From Acidobacteriota bacterium (lineage in GTDB: Bacteria > Acidobacteriota > Thermoanaerobaculia > Multivoradales > JAGPDF01), in the NCBI GenBank assembly GCA_017860005.1, contig JAFNAE010000003.1, positions 1 to 50,916 of the forward strand: a stretch of 50,916 nt of DNA, read 5' to 3'. Position 1 is the first letter of the stretch, and every line of letters begins with the position of its first letter. Below, piece after piece: positions 21,263 to 30,030 of the stretch. The notes beneath the pieces were generated by a model. The model had not been told where the DNA came from and did not search any database. It saw only the letters and a program-made list of their open reading frames with translations. The translations under genes and the position numbers were made by a program.

Positions 21263-23095
21263 TCACGGCGAGCGCCGGCCGGCCTCCTCGATCGCCGCGA
21301 GGACGAGCTCCTTGCCCAGCAGCTCGGGCAGCAGCCGCGGCTCGCGTCCCGGCCGGTACAGCATGTAGAAGGGGATGCCGTAGCGGCCGTGGGCGGCCAG
21401 GAAGTCGCCGATCGCGTCGTCCCGGTTGGTCCAGTCCGCCTTCATCGGCACCACCCCGTGGCGCGCCAGCGCCGCGCGCACCTCGGGCGTCTCCAGGATC
21501 AGCCGCTCGTTGACCTTGCAGGTCACGCACCAGTCCGCGGTGACGTCGAGGAAGACCGGCGTGCCCGCGGCGGCGAGCCGTTCGGCCTCGGCCGGGTCCC
21601 AGGCGCGCCAGGCGATGCGGCCGGTGTCGCCGCTCACCTCGATCGTGCGCGCGGCCGGTCCGCCGCCGGCGGCGAGCGCGATCGAAGCCGCGGCCAGGGC
21701 GATCGCGGCCCCGCCCCAGAGCCGCCGCGCCACCGAGCCGAGCCGCGCGCGGTGGGCGAGCCAGACGCCGAGCGCGGTGGCGAGCAGGGCAGATTCGACC
21801 AGCGCCAGCCGCTCGGGAGCGACCTGGTTGCCGAGCACGTAGAGCAGCCAGACCAGCGCGCCCGCGAGCAGGAAGCCCATCACCCCGCGGAGCGTCTCCA
21901 TCCAGGCCCCGGGTCGTGGCAACAGGCGTGCCGCGGCAGGCGCGGCGGCCAGCGCCAGGTAGGGGAGCGCCATGCCGAGGCCGATCGCGGTGAACACGGC
22001 GGCGACGATCGGTGCGCTCTGCGCGAGCGCGAAGCCGACCGCGGTGCCGAGGAAGGGCGCCGAGCACGGCGTCGCCATCAGGGTCGCGAACAGCCCCGAG
22101 ACGAAGTGTCCGGCGACGCCCTCGCGCCCGCCCTCGCCGGCCGCGGCGGCGAGCCGGCCCGGCAGCTGGATCTCGAACAGGCCCCACAGGTTGAGCGTGA
22201 AGAGCAGGATCACCGCGGCGAGGAAGGCGACGAAGCCGGGGCGCTGGAACTGCACGCCCCAGCCGACCGCGGAGCCGGCCGCCTTGGCGGCGATCGCGGC
22301 GCCGGCCAGGACCCAGAACGAGACCAGGATGCCGGCCGCGGTGGCGAGCGCGCCGACCCGGACGTGGCGACGTCCGGCGGCGGCCGAGCGCACCAGGCCG
22401 AAGACCTTGAGCGAGAGGATCGGCAGCACGCAGGGCATGGCGTTGAGGATCAGCCCGCCGACCAGTCCGAGCAGCAGGACGACGGCGAGCCCGCGTCCGC
22501 CTTCAGGGCCCGATGGGGCTCCGTCCTCCGGCCGCGTCGCCCGGGCGGGCTCGGCGGCGAACAGCTCGGCGTGGGTCGGCGCTCCGGCGCCGCCGATTGC
22601 GAGGTCGACGCCGGCGGTGCGCTCGACCGGCGGCAGGCACGACCTGTCGTCGCAGGCCTGGTAGCGGAGCGTCGCTCGCACTGCCGCCGCGCCCGCGGGC
22701 GCGGCGGCCGGAACCTCGACCTCGAAGAAGAGGCGGACGCGCCCCTCGTAGACGGCCAGGGGCTCCTCGGCGAAGGCGAAGCGGGCGAGGTCGGGCTCCG
22801 GATAGCGCACCGCGCCGGCGCTCCAGCCCGGCGGGACCTCGACGCGGAGCTCGGTCGGAATCAGGTAGTCGAAGGTCGGCACGTGCGCCTGCGCGTGCCA
22901 GCCCGGCTCGATCTCGACCACCGCGACCAGCCGCGCGACCTCGCCCGGCGCGTACGACGAGCGGTCGGCGGCGAGCGTGAGTTCGGCCTTCTGGACGCGC
23001 TCCGGCTGGGCCGCGGCGCCGCACACCAGGGCCAGACCGGCGGCCACGGCGAGCGTGGGCGCACGCCACGCGAGTCGGTCCCGGATGCCGGTCAT
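21263..23095 (-). CDS. Protein-disulfide reductase DsbD-like (thiol:disulfide interchange)
   Basis: Signal peptide, multi-TM with NAMPCVLPILSLKVFG and ATPCSAPFLGTAVGFAL, C-terminal thioredoxin DVTADWCVTCKVNE. Confidence 0.92.
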   Translation of the reverse strand: MTGIRDRLAWRAPTLAVAAGLALVCGAAAQPERVQKAELTLAADRSSYAPGEVARLVAVVEIEPGWHAQAHVPTFDYLIPTELRVEVPPGWSAGAVRYPEPDLARFAFAEEPLAVYEGRVRLFFEVEVPAAAPAGAAAVRATLRYQACDDRSCLPPVERTAGVDLAIGGAGAPTHAELFAAEPARATRPEDGAPSGPEGGRGLAVVLLLGLVGGLILNAMPCVLPILSLKVFGLVRSAAAGRRHVRVGALATAAGILVSFWVLAGAAIAAKAAGSAVGWGVQFQRPGFVAFLAAVILLFTLNLWGLFEIQLPGRLAAAAGEGGREGVAGHFVSGLFATLMATPCSAPFLGTAVGFALAQSAPIVAAVFTAIGLGMALPYLALAAAPAAARLLPRPGAWMETLRGVMGFLLAGALVWLLYVLGNQVAPERLALVESALLATALGVWLAHRARLGSVARRLWGGAAIALAAASIALAAGGGPAARTIEVSGDTGRIAWRAWDPAEAERLAAAGTPVFLDVTADWCVTCKVNERLILETPEVRAALARHGVVPMKADWTNRDDAIGDFLAAHGRYGIPFYMLYRPGREPRLLPELLGKELVLAAIEEAGRRSP

Positions 23096-23967
23096 GTGCA
23101 GCGCGGTCCCGCGTCGGCGCGCAGGCGCGCCAGCGCGCGGCGCGCTTCGCCGAGCAGCGGGCTCGACGGGTGGTCCTTCTCGAAGCGGGCCAGCAGACCG
23201 GCGGCGTCGCCGCAGTCGCGCGCGCTCTCGGCGATCCAGAAGGGAAGCAGCGCGAGGCGCTCACCCAGCTCGGGGTCGGACGCCCCGGCCCGTCGCCGGG
23301 CGCGATCGGCGCCGGCGGCCGCGGCGCGCGCCTGGTCCAGGTCGCCGGCCATGCGCCAGGCGTCCGCCAGCAGGTACCGGCTCCAGGCCTCGCGCTCGGG
23401 CGGCAGCGAGGCGACGGCGAGCAGCTTTTCGAGAGCGGCCGCCGCGCGCGCGCCGTCCCGGCGCTGCCAGCGCTCCAGGGCGACGGCCTCGAGCGCTTGC
23501 GCGTCGCCGCCGGCGAGTGTGCGCTCGTAGGCGGCGAGCGCGCGCTGGTGGGCGGCGATCTCGGCGCGCACGCTGCGCACGAGCTCGCGCGCGGGCGCGA
23601 AGCCGGACACGGCTCCGACGTAGGCTCCCGAAGGCTCGAGCAGGATCAGGGTCGGCAGCGAGACCGCGCCGTAGGTTTCGGCGAGCTCGGTGCCCTCGCC
23701 GCCGTCCTCGACGTCGACGCGCAGCAGCACCAGCTCTTGCGCCATTGCGACGAAGGCCGGGTCCGGGAAGACCTCGCGCTCGAGCCGCTCGCACCAGCCG
23801 CACCACTCGGCGTAGGCGTCCACCAGAACCAGCCTTCCCGAGGCGCGCGCCTGCGTCATCGCGCTCTCGACCCGCCGCTCCCAGCGCGGCGGCGGCTGGC
23901 CCTCGAGGGCCGTCGAGAGCGTCGCGGCCGCAGCCAGAAGCGTCACTGCAAGACGTTGATTCAGCAC
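23092..23967 (-). CDS. Secreted thioredoxin-fold protein
   Basis: GTG start 23967 with GAGGAAG upstream; VLVDAYAEWCGWCERLEREVF; 4-nt overlap with dsbD-like gene. Confidence 0.85.
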   Translation of the reverse strand: MLNQRLAVTLLAAAATLSTALEGQPPPRWERRVESAMTQARASGRLVLVDAYAEWCGWCERLEREVFPDPAFVAMAQELVLLRVDVEDGGEGTELAETYGAVSLPTLILLEPSGAYVGAVSGFAPARELVRSVRAEIAAHQRALAAYERTLAGGDAQALEAVALERWQRRDGARAAAALEKLLAVASLPPEREAWSRYLLADAWRMAGDLDQARAAAAGADRARRRAGASDPELGERLALLPFWIAESARDCGDAAGLLARFEKDHPSSPLLGEARRALARLRADAGPRCT

Positions 23968-24147
23968 GGTTTGGGGGGCTTCCTCGAAGGCTCCAGGAAG
24001 CGCCGCGATGATAGCACGGCGAGCCTGGGCGAGCGGCGCGACGGTATCTCGAGCCCGGTCGGGCTCCGATAAGCTAGCGCCGCGGAGCCCGGTAGCCGGC
24101 GCCAGAGCGGGGCCGGCTCCCGGAACGACCCGAAGGAGACCGGAGAC

Positions 24148-25989
24148 ATGTCCATGCCACGTTCGCGGTCGAGCCGCAGGCTCGCCGTCGCGCTCGCAGG
24201 AGCCCTCGCCACGATGCTCGACTCCCCCGTCGCCGCCCAGCCGCAGGGCCCGCCCACCGTGGAGGAGGCCCAGAGCTTCCTCGTCGACGCCGAGGCCCGG
24301 CTGCTCGACCTCTGGATCCAGCGCGAGCGCGCGTCCTGGGTCCAGTCGACCTACATCACCTACGACACCGAGCTGCTCGCGGCGCGCGCCAACGAGGAGA
24401 CGATCAAGGCCACGATGGAGCTGGCGCGCGCGGCTACCCGCTACGACGCGCTCGAGCTGCCGGAGCCGTGGGCGCGCAAGCTGAGGCTGCTCAAGATCGC
24501 GCTCACCCTGCCCGCGCCCTCGGACGCGGCGCAGCGCGCCGAGCTGACCCAGATTGCGGCGCGCATGGAGGGCACCTACGGGCGCGGCAAGTGGTGCCCG
24601 GGCGAGGGCAAGGAGTGCCTCGACATCGCGGCGATCTCGGACCTGCTCGCGGCGAGCCGCGACCCGAAGGAGCTCGAAGCGGCCTGGCAGGGCTGGCACG
24701 ACATCTCCACCCACGGCATGCGCGAGGACTACCGCCGCTTCGTCGAGCTCGGCAACGCCGGCGCGCGCGAGCTGGGCTTCCAGGACCTGGGCGCGCTCTG
24801 GCGCTCCAAGTACGACCTCGACCCGGTCGCCTTCGAAGTCGAGCTCGAGCGGCTCTGGCTCCAGGTCAAGCCGCTCTACGATTCGCTCCACTGCTACGTG
24901 CGCGCGCGGCTGACCGAGACCTACGGCCCCGAGGTGGTGCCCCCCGGCAAGCCGATCCCCGCCCACCTGCTCGGCAACCTCTGGGCCCAGCAGTGGGGCA
25001 ACGTCTACGAGCTGGTCGAGCCGAAGGGCGTCGCCGACCCCGGCTACGCGCTCACCGAGCGCCTCGAGAAGGCCGGCTACGACCCGATCAAGATGGTCAA
25101 GACCGGCGAGGCCTTCTTCACCTCGCTCGGGCTTGCACCGCTGCCCGAGACCTTCTGGGAGCGCTCCATGTTCGTCAAGCCGCGCGACCGGGACGTCGTC
25201 TGTCACGCCAGCGCCTGGTCGGTGGACCAGAAGGACGACCTGCGCATCAAGATGTGCATCCAGGTCAACGAGGAGGACTTCAACACCATCCACCACGAGC
25301 TCGGGCACAACTTCTACCAGCGCGCCCACAACACCCAGGATCCGCTCTTCCGCGACGGCGCCAACGACGGCTTCCACGAGGCGCTGGGCGACACGCTGGC
25401 GCTCTCGGTGACGCCGAAGTACCTGATTCGCCTCGGCCTGATCGACAAGGAGCCGCCCGCCGACGCCGACGTCGCGCTGCTGCTGCGCCAGGCGCTCGAC
25501 AAGGTCGCCTTCCTGCCCTTCGGCCTGGTCATCGACAAGTGGCGCTGGGGCGTCTTCTCGGGCCGCATTCCGGCCGACCGCTACAACCAGGCCTGGTGGG
25601 ACCTCAAGCTCAAGTACCAGGGCGTGGCGCCGCCGTCGCCGCGCAGCGAGGCGCAGTTCGATCCGGGCGCCAAGTACCACGTGCCCGGCAACACGCCCTA
25701 CATGCGCTACTTCCTCGCCCACATCCTCCAGTTCCAGTTCCACCGCGACCTGACCGCCGCCGCCGGCGAGACCGGCCCGCTGCACCGGCGCTCGATCTAC
25801 GGCAGCAGGGTGGCCGGGGAGAGGATCGAGAAGATGATGCTCATGGGCGCGTCGAAGCCGTGGCCGGACGCGCTCGAGACGCTCACCGGATCGCGCGACA
25901 TGGACGCCTCGGCGGTGCTCGAGTACTTCGCGCCGCTCAAGACCTGGCTCGACGAGCAGAACCGCGGCCAGGTGTGCGGTTGGCAGTGA
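24148..25989 (+). CDS. M2 family (angiotensin-converting enzyme-like) metallopeptidase
   Basis: 613 aa; signal peptide; HHELGHNFYQRAHNTQDPLFRDGANDGFHEALGDTLALS. Confidence 0.92.
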   Translation: MSMPRSRSSRRLAVALAGALATMLDSPVAAQPQGPPTVEEAQSFLVDAEARLLDLWIQRERASWVQSTYITYDTELLAARANEETIKATMELARAATRYDALELPEPWARKLRLLKIALTLPAPSDAAQRAELTQIAARMEGTYGRGKWCPGEGKECLDIAAISDLLAASRDPKELEAAWQGWHDISTHGMREDYRRFVELGNAGARELGFQDLGALWRSKYDLDPVAFEVELERLWLQVKPLYDSLHCYVRARLTETYGPEVVPPGKPIPAHLLGNLWAQQWGNVYELVEPKGVADPGYALTERLEKAGYDPIKMVKTGEAFFTSLGLAPLPETFWERSMFVKPRDRDVVCHASAWSVDQKDDLRIKMCIQVNEEDFNTIHHELGHNFYQRAHNTQDPLFRDGANDGFHEALGDTLALSVTPKYLIRLGLIDKEPPADADVALLLRQALDKVAFLPFGLVIDKWRWGVFSGRIPADRYNQAWWDLKLKYQGVAPPSPRSEAQFDPGAKYHVPGNTPYMRYFLAHILQFQFHRDLTAAAGETGPLHRRSIYGSRVAGERIEKMMLMGASKPWPDALETLTGSRDMDASAVLEYFAPLKTWLDEQNRGQVCGWQ

Positions 25990-26003
25990 GGGCCTGAGCG
26001 GCG

Positions 26004-27158
26004 ATGGACGACGACGCCACCGAATCCCGCGTCCGCCGCGGCGGCGAGGGAGGGTCTCCGTGGTCGGTCCGCATCGGCGCCCTCGCGGGCATCCCGATCC
26101 GGATCCACCTGACCTTCTTCCTGCTGCTGCTCTGGTTCGGCAACGTCTCCTCCGACCAGGGCGAGGGGTTCCTGGGTGGCGTCGTCTTCATGCTCCTGCT
26201 GTTCGGTTGCGTCGTCCTGCACGAGCTCGGCCACGCCCTGGCGGCGCGCCGCTTCGGCGTCGCGACGCGCGAGATCGTGCTCTATCCGTTCGGCGGCGTG
26301 GCGCGCATCGACCGCATGCCCGCTGGCAAGGCGGAGCTGGTCATCGCGCTCGCCGGACCGGCGGTCAACCTGGTGCTGGCGGCGCTGCTGGGTGGCGCCC
26401 TGTTCGCCCTCAGGGCGCACGCCCCGGACTCCGCCGAGGAGGTGATCGCCGACGCGCCGGTGCTCTGGCAGCTGCTCTGGGCGAACCTGGTGCTGTTCGG
26501 CTTCAACCTCCTGCCCGCGTTCCCGATGGACGGCGGCCGCGTGCTGCGCGCCACGCTCTCGCTCTTCCTGGGCGAGACGCGCGCCACCAACATCGCGGCC
26601 GCGGTCGGGCAGAGCCTGGCGCTGGTGTTCGCGGTGCTCGCCTTCGTGCCGCCGCCGGTCAAGCCGGTGCTGCTGCTGATCGCGTTCTTCGTCTTCGTGG
26701 GCGCCGGACAGGAGGCGTCCTACCAGCGCAGCCGGGCCGCCGTGCGCGGGCTGACCGCCTCCAACGCCATGGTGACCCGCTTCGAGACGCTCGCGCCCCA
26801 GGACCCGCTCTCGCGCGCGGCGCAGCTGCTGCTCGCCACCCAGCAGCAGGACTTCCCGGTGCTCGACGCCTGGGACCGGGTGGCGGGCGTGCTGCACCGG
26901 TCGGCGCTGCTCGCGGCGCTCGCCGGAGAGGGGCGCGAAGGAACCGTGCTCGAGGCGATGGACCGGGAGCCGCCGGTGGTGCGCCCCGACGCGCCACTCG
27001 AGGAGGTGCTGCGCCTGCTCCAGGCGCGGCCGATGCAGCCCGTGCTCGTGGTCGGCGAGCGCGGGCTCGAGGGCATGATCACGCTCGAGAATTTCGGCGA
27101 GCTGCTCGAGATCGCCGAGAGTCTCGGCCGTACCGGCGCGATCCGGATCCGCTCCTAG
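26004..27158 (+). CDS. M50 site-2 protease family protein with C-terminal CBS domains
   Basis: VVLHELGHALAARRFG, NLLPAFPMDGGRVLRA; CBS-like C-terminus. Confidence 0.93.
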   Translation: MDDDATESRVRRGGEGGSPWSVRIGALAGIPIRIHLTFFLLLLWFGNVSSDQGEGFLGGVVFMLLLFGCVVLHELGHALAARRFGVATREIVLYPFGGVARIDRMPAGKAELVIALAGPAVNLVLAALLGGALFALRAHAPDSAEEVIADAPVLWQLLWANLVLFGFNLLPAFPMDGGRVLRATLSLFLGETRATNIAAAVGQSLALVFAVLAFVPPPVKPVLLLIAFFVFVGAGQEASYQRSRAAVRGLTASNAMVTRFETLAPQDPLSRAAQLLLATQQQDFPVLDAWDRVAGVLHRSALLAALAGEGREGTVLEAMDREPPVVRPDAPLEEVLRLLQARPMQPVLVVGERGLEGMITLENFGELLEIAESLGRTGAIRIRS

Positions 27159-27162
27159 CCGC

Positions 27163-29214
27163 TCACCAGACGGTGCAGGTCGGCTCGGCGACCATCGCGT
27201 CGCCGGGCTCGCACGAGAACGCCTCCCGGAACGCGCGCGAGTTGCGCGGCGCGCCGACCGCGCGGAACATGCCCGGGGAGTGCGAATCGGTGGTCACCTG
27301 GCGGCGCAGGAACTCGGGCGTCGTGAGCGTGCACCAGACCTGGCCGAAGGCGACGAACAGCAGCTGGTCGTTGCTCAGCCCGGGGGCCAGGGGCGCGGGC
27401 GAGCCGTGGCGCGCCTCCCAGGCCTTGTAGGCGTCGTAGGCCTGCTCGACGCCGCCCAGGTCGGCGATGTTCTCGCCCAGGGTGAGCTTGCCGTCGACCC
27501 TGACGCCCGGTTCGACCTCGAGCTTCGCGTACTGCTCCTCGACGCACCTGGCGGCCTGCTCGAACTTGGCCGCCACCTCCGGCTCCCACCACTCGCGCAG
27601 CACGCCGTCGCCGTCGGACTTGCGTCCCTGGTCGTCGAAGCCGTGGGTGAGCTCGTGACCCATGACGGCGCCCACGCCGCCGTAGTTCATCGCGGCGGGG
27701 AAGTCGCGATGGAAGAAGGGCGGCTGCAGGATCCCGGCCGGGAAGGCGATCTCGTTGTTGGTCGGCTGGTAGTAGGCATTGACCAGCTGCGGCACCATCA
27801 GCCATTCGCCCCGATCCACGGGCTTGCCGACCTTGGCGAGCTGGCGCGCGACCTCGAAGCGCGCGGCGGACCCGGCGCTGCCGAAGTAGTCGGCGCGGCG
27901 CACGGCGACCGGCGAGTAGTCGCGCCAGGCGTCGGGGTAGCCGATCTTGTTGGTGACCTTGCGCGCCTTCTCGACCGCGCGGGCGCGGGTCACGTCGTCC
28001 ATCCACGACAGGTGGGCGAGGTTGGCCTCGAACGCCTTCTCGATGTCCTCGATCATCTCGACCGCGACGCGCTTGCTGTCGCCCGCGAACTCCCTCTCGA
28101 CGTAGAGCTTGCCGACCGCTTCGCCGAGCAGCCCGTTGACCGCCGCGACGCAGCGCTTCCAGCGCGGCTGGATCTCGGCCTGGCCCGAGAGCGTGCGCCC
28201 GAAGAACTCGAAGTCGGCGACCGCGAAGCGCTCGGGCAGGAAGTCGGCGCTCTGGTTCACCACGTGCCAGCGCAGATAGGCGCGCAGCGTCTCGGGGGTC
28301 GCGGCGGTCACCGCTCGGTCGAGCGCCTGGTAGAACTCGGGCACGGCGACGTTGATCGAGCGGATCTCCGGGGCGCCGAGCGCCTCGAAGTAGGCGGCCC
28401 ACGGCAGCGACGGCGCGAGCTTCTCGAGCCCCTCCCGATCGACCTTGTTGTAGAGCTTGTCGCGATCGCGCATCCGGGCGCGCGGGCGCGAGGCGCGCGC
28501 CAGCTCGGCCTCGAACGCGACCACGCGGCGGGCGTCCGCCGCGGCGCCCTCCGCGTCCTGGCCGAGCAGCCCCAGCATTCTCCCGACGTGCTTCTCGTAC
28601 GCGGCGAGGATCTCCTTCTTCCTGGCGTCCTCCGATACGTAGTAGTCGCGGTCCGGCAGGCCGAGCCCGCCCTGGGACATGAAGAACAGGGTCATGGTCG
28701 GGTCCTTGAAGTCGGCGACCGCGCCGGAGCCGAGCAGGACGTCGATGTCCGCGCGGCCGAGCTCGCCGGCCGCGCGCAGGAGCGTGGCGGCGTCGCGCGC
28801 CGAGCCGGCGATCGCGAGCAGCGGCTCGAGCGGCGTGGTGCCGGCCCTCTCGATCGCCGCCTCGTCCATGCAGGCGCCGTAGAAGTCCCCGATCTTCTGG
28901 CGCTCCGTCCCGGGCTCGCCGGGGTTCGCGGCGGCGTCCTCGAGCAGCGCCCGGACGATCTCGCGATTGCGCTCGGAGATGCTCGAGAAGCTGCGCGCCC
29001 AGCGCGCCTCGTCGGCGGGGAGCCTGGTGGTGTCGAGCCAGCCGCCGCAGGCGTAGCGGTAGAAGTCCTGGCACGGGTCGGCGCGCGGGTCCATCGCGGA
29101 GAGGACGGAGTCCCGGATCGCGTCGGGCGAGAGGCCGGTCGTCGCGGGCGCCGACTCGGCCGCCGCGGCTGCGAAGGGGGAGAGCAGGAGCAGGACGAGG
29201 ACGGTGGGCTTCAT
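27163..29214 (-). CDS. M13 family (neprilysin-like) metallopeptidase
   Basis: DPCQDFYRYACGGW, VNAYYQPTNNEIAFPAGILQPPFF, VMGHELTHGFDDQGR, ENIADLGG. Confidence 0.96.
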   Translation of the reverse strand: MKPTVLVLLLLSPFAAAAAESAPATTGLSPDAIRDSVLSAMDPRADPCQDFYRYACGGWLDTTRLPADEARWARSFSSISERNREIVRALLEDAAANPGEPGTERQKIGDFYGACMDEAAIERAGTTPLEPLLAIAGSARDAATLLRAAGELGRADIDVLLGSGAVADFKDPTMTLFFMSQGGLGLPDRDYYVSEDARKKEILAAYEKHVGRMLGLLGQDAEGAAADARRVVAFEAELARASRPRARMRDRDKLYNKVDREGLEKLAPSLPWAAYFEALGAPEIRSINVAVPEFYQALDRAVTAATPETLRAYLRWHVVNQSADFLPERFAVADFEFFGRTLSGQAEIQPRWKRCVAAVNGLLGEAVGKLYVEREFAGDSKRVAVEMIEDIEKAFEANLAHLSWMDDVTRARAVEKARKVTNKIGYPDAWRDYSPVAVRRADYFGSAGSAARFEVARQLAKVGKPVDRGEWLMVPQLVNAYYQPTNNEIAFPAGILQPPFFHRDFPAAMNYGGVGAVMGHELTHGFDDQGRKSDGDGVLREWWEPEVAAKFEQAARCVEEQYAKLEVEPGVRVDGKLTLGENIADLGGVEQAYDAYKAWEARHGSPAPLAPGLSNDQLLFVAFGQVWCTLTTPEFLRRQVTTDSHSPGMFRAVGAPRNSRAFREAFSCEPGDAMVAEPTCTVW

Positions 29215-29293
29215 GGTGGATGAATCTAATCCCGCGGGCGCGGCCCGCCGAGTTCGCCGGGACGAGCCGGTCCCGCGGGGGTGCGGGCGCCGG

Positions 29294-29959
29294 TCAGGCC
29301 GGCTCGATGCAGGCCGGCTCGTCGCGCGCCGGATTGTTGACGAGCTTCGAGACCGGGAACGCCTCCATCCCGTCGGCGGGGAAGGGAGCGAGCAGGGGCG
29401 CGAGCTCGGAGGGCGAGGCCGCGGGGGCGAGCCAGGCGGCGTGGAGCGCGCGCGGCAGCAGGACCGGCATGCGGTCGTGGACGGTCGCGGCGAGCTCGTT
29501 GGGCGCCGTGGTCACGATGGCGCAGCTCTCGAGCGGCTCGCCGCTCGCCGGATCCCGCCAGCTCGACCAGAGGCCGGCCATGCCGAACACGCCGCCGCCG
29601 CGCAGGCGCAGCAGCCAGGGCTGCTTGCCGGCGCCGACCTTCTGCCACTCGAAGAAGCCGTCGGCCGGGACCAGGCAGCGGCGCTTGCGGTACGAGTCGC
29701 GGAAGGCCGGCTTCTCGGCCAGCGACTCGGCGCGCGCGTTGATCAGCCGGTTGCCGATCGCGGCCTCCTTGGCCCAGAACGGCACCAGCCCCCAGCGCAC
29801 CAGCGCCAGCTCGCGGCCGCCGCCGCCGGCCGCGCGCACGATCGGCACGCGCTGGCTGGGCGCGACGTTCCAGCGCGGCGCCAGCTCGGGCATCGCGTCG
29901 AGCCCGAAGGCCTCCGCCAGCACCGCGCCGGGGGTGGTCAGGAAGTAGCGGCCGCACAT
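29294..29959 (-). CDS. SOS response-associated peptidase (SRAP/YedK family)
   Basis: MCGRYFLTTP with Cys2, RWNVAPSQRVPIV, LINARAESLAEKPAFRDSYRKRRCLVPADGFFEW, HDRMPVLL. Confidence 0.95.
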   Translation of the reverse strand: MCGRYFLTTPGAVLAEAFGLDAMPELAPRWNVAPSQRVPIVRAAGGGGRELALVRWGLVPFWAKEAAIGNRLINARAESLAEKPAFRDSYRKRRCLVPADGFFEWQKVGAGKQPWLLRLRGGGVFGMAGLWSSWRDPASGEPLESCAIVTTAPNELAATVHDRMPVLLPRALHAAWLAPAASPSELAPLLAPFPADGMEAFPVSKLVNNPARDEPACIEPA

Positions 29960-30030
29960 GGCGGGAGGATAACGGACCGGCTGTGGCGAGGGGCACAGGG
30001 GCCGGCCGGCTCCGGTGCTACCTTCCCGGC

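Noticed and set aside
23968-25785. Upstream extension of the thioredoxin ORF to 897 aa
   Set aside because: The extension is antisense to the M2 peptidase gene; a GTG with Shine-Dalgarno and signal peptide at 23967 is the better start.
29294-29325. Direct repeat ggccggctcg...ggccggctcg
   Set aside because: Lies inside the SRAP 3' end encoding EPACIEPA; no sign of mobility.
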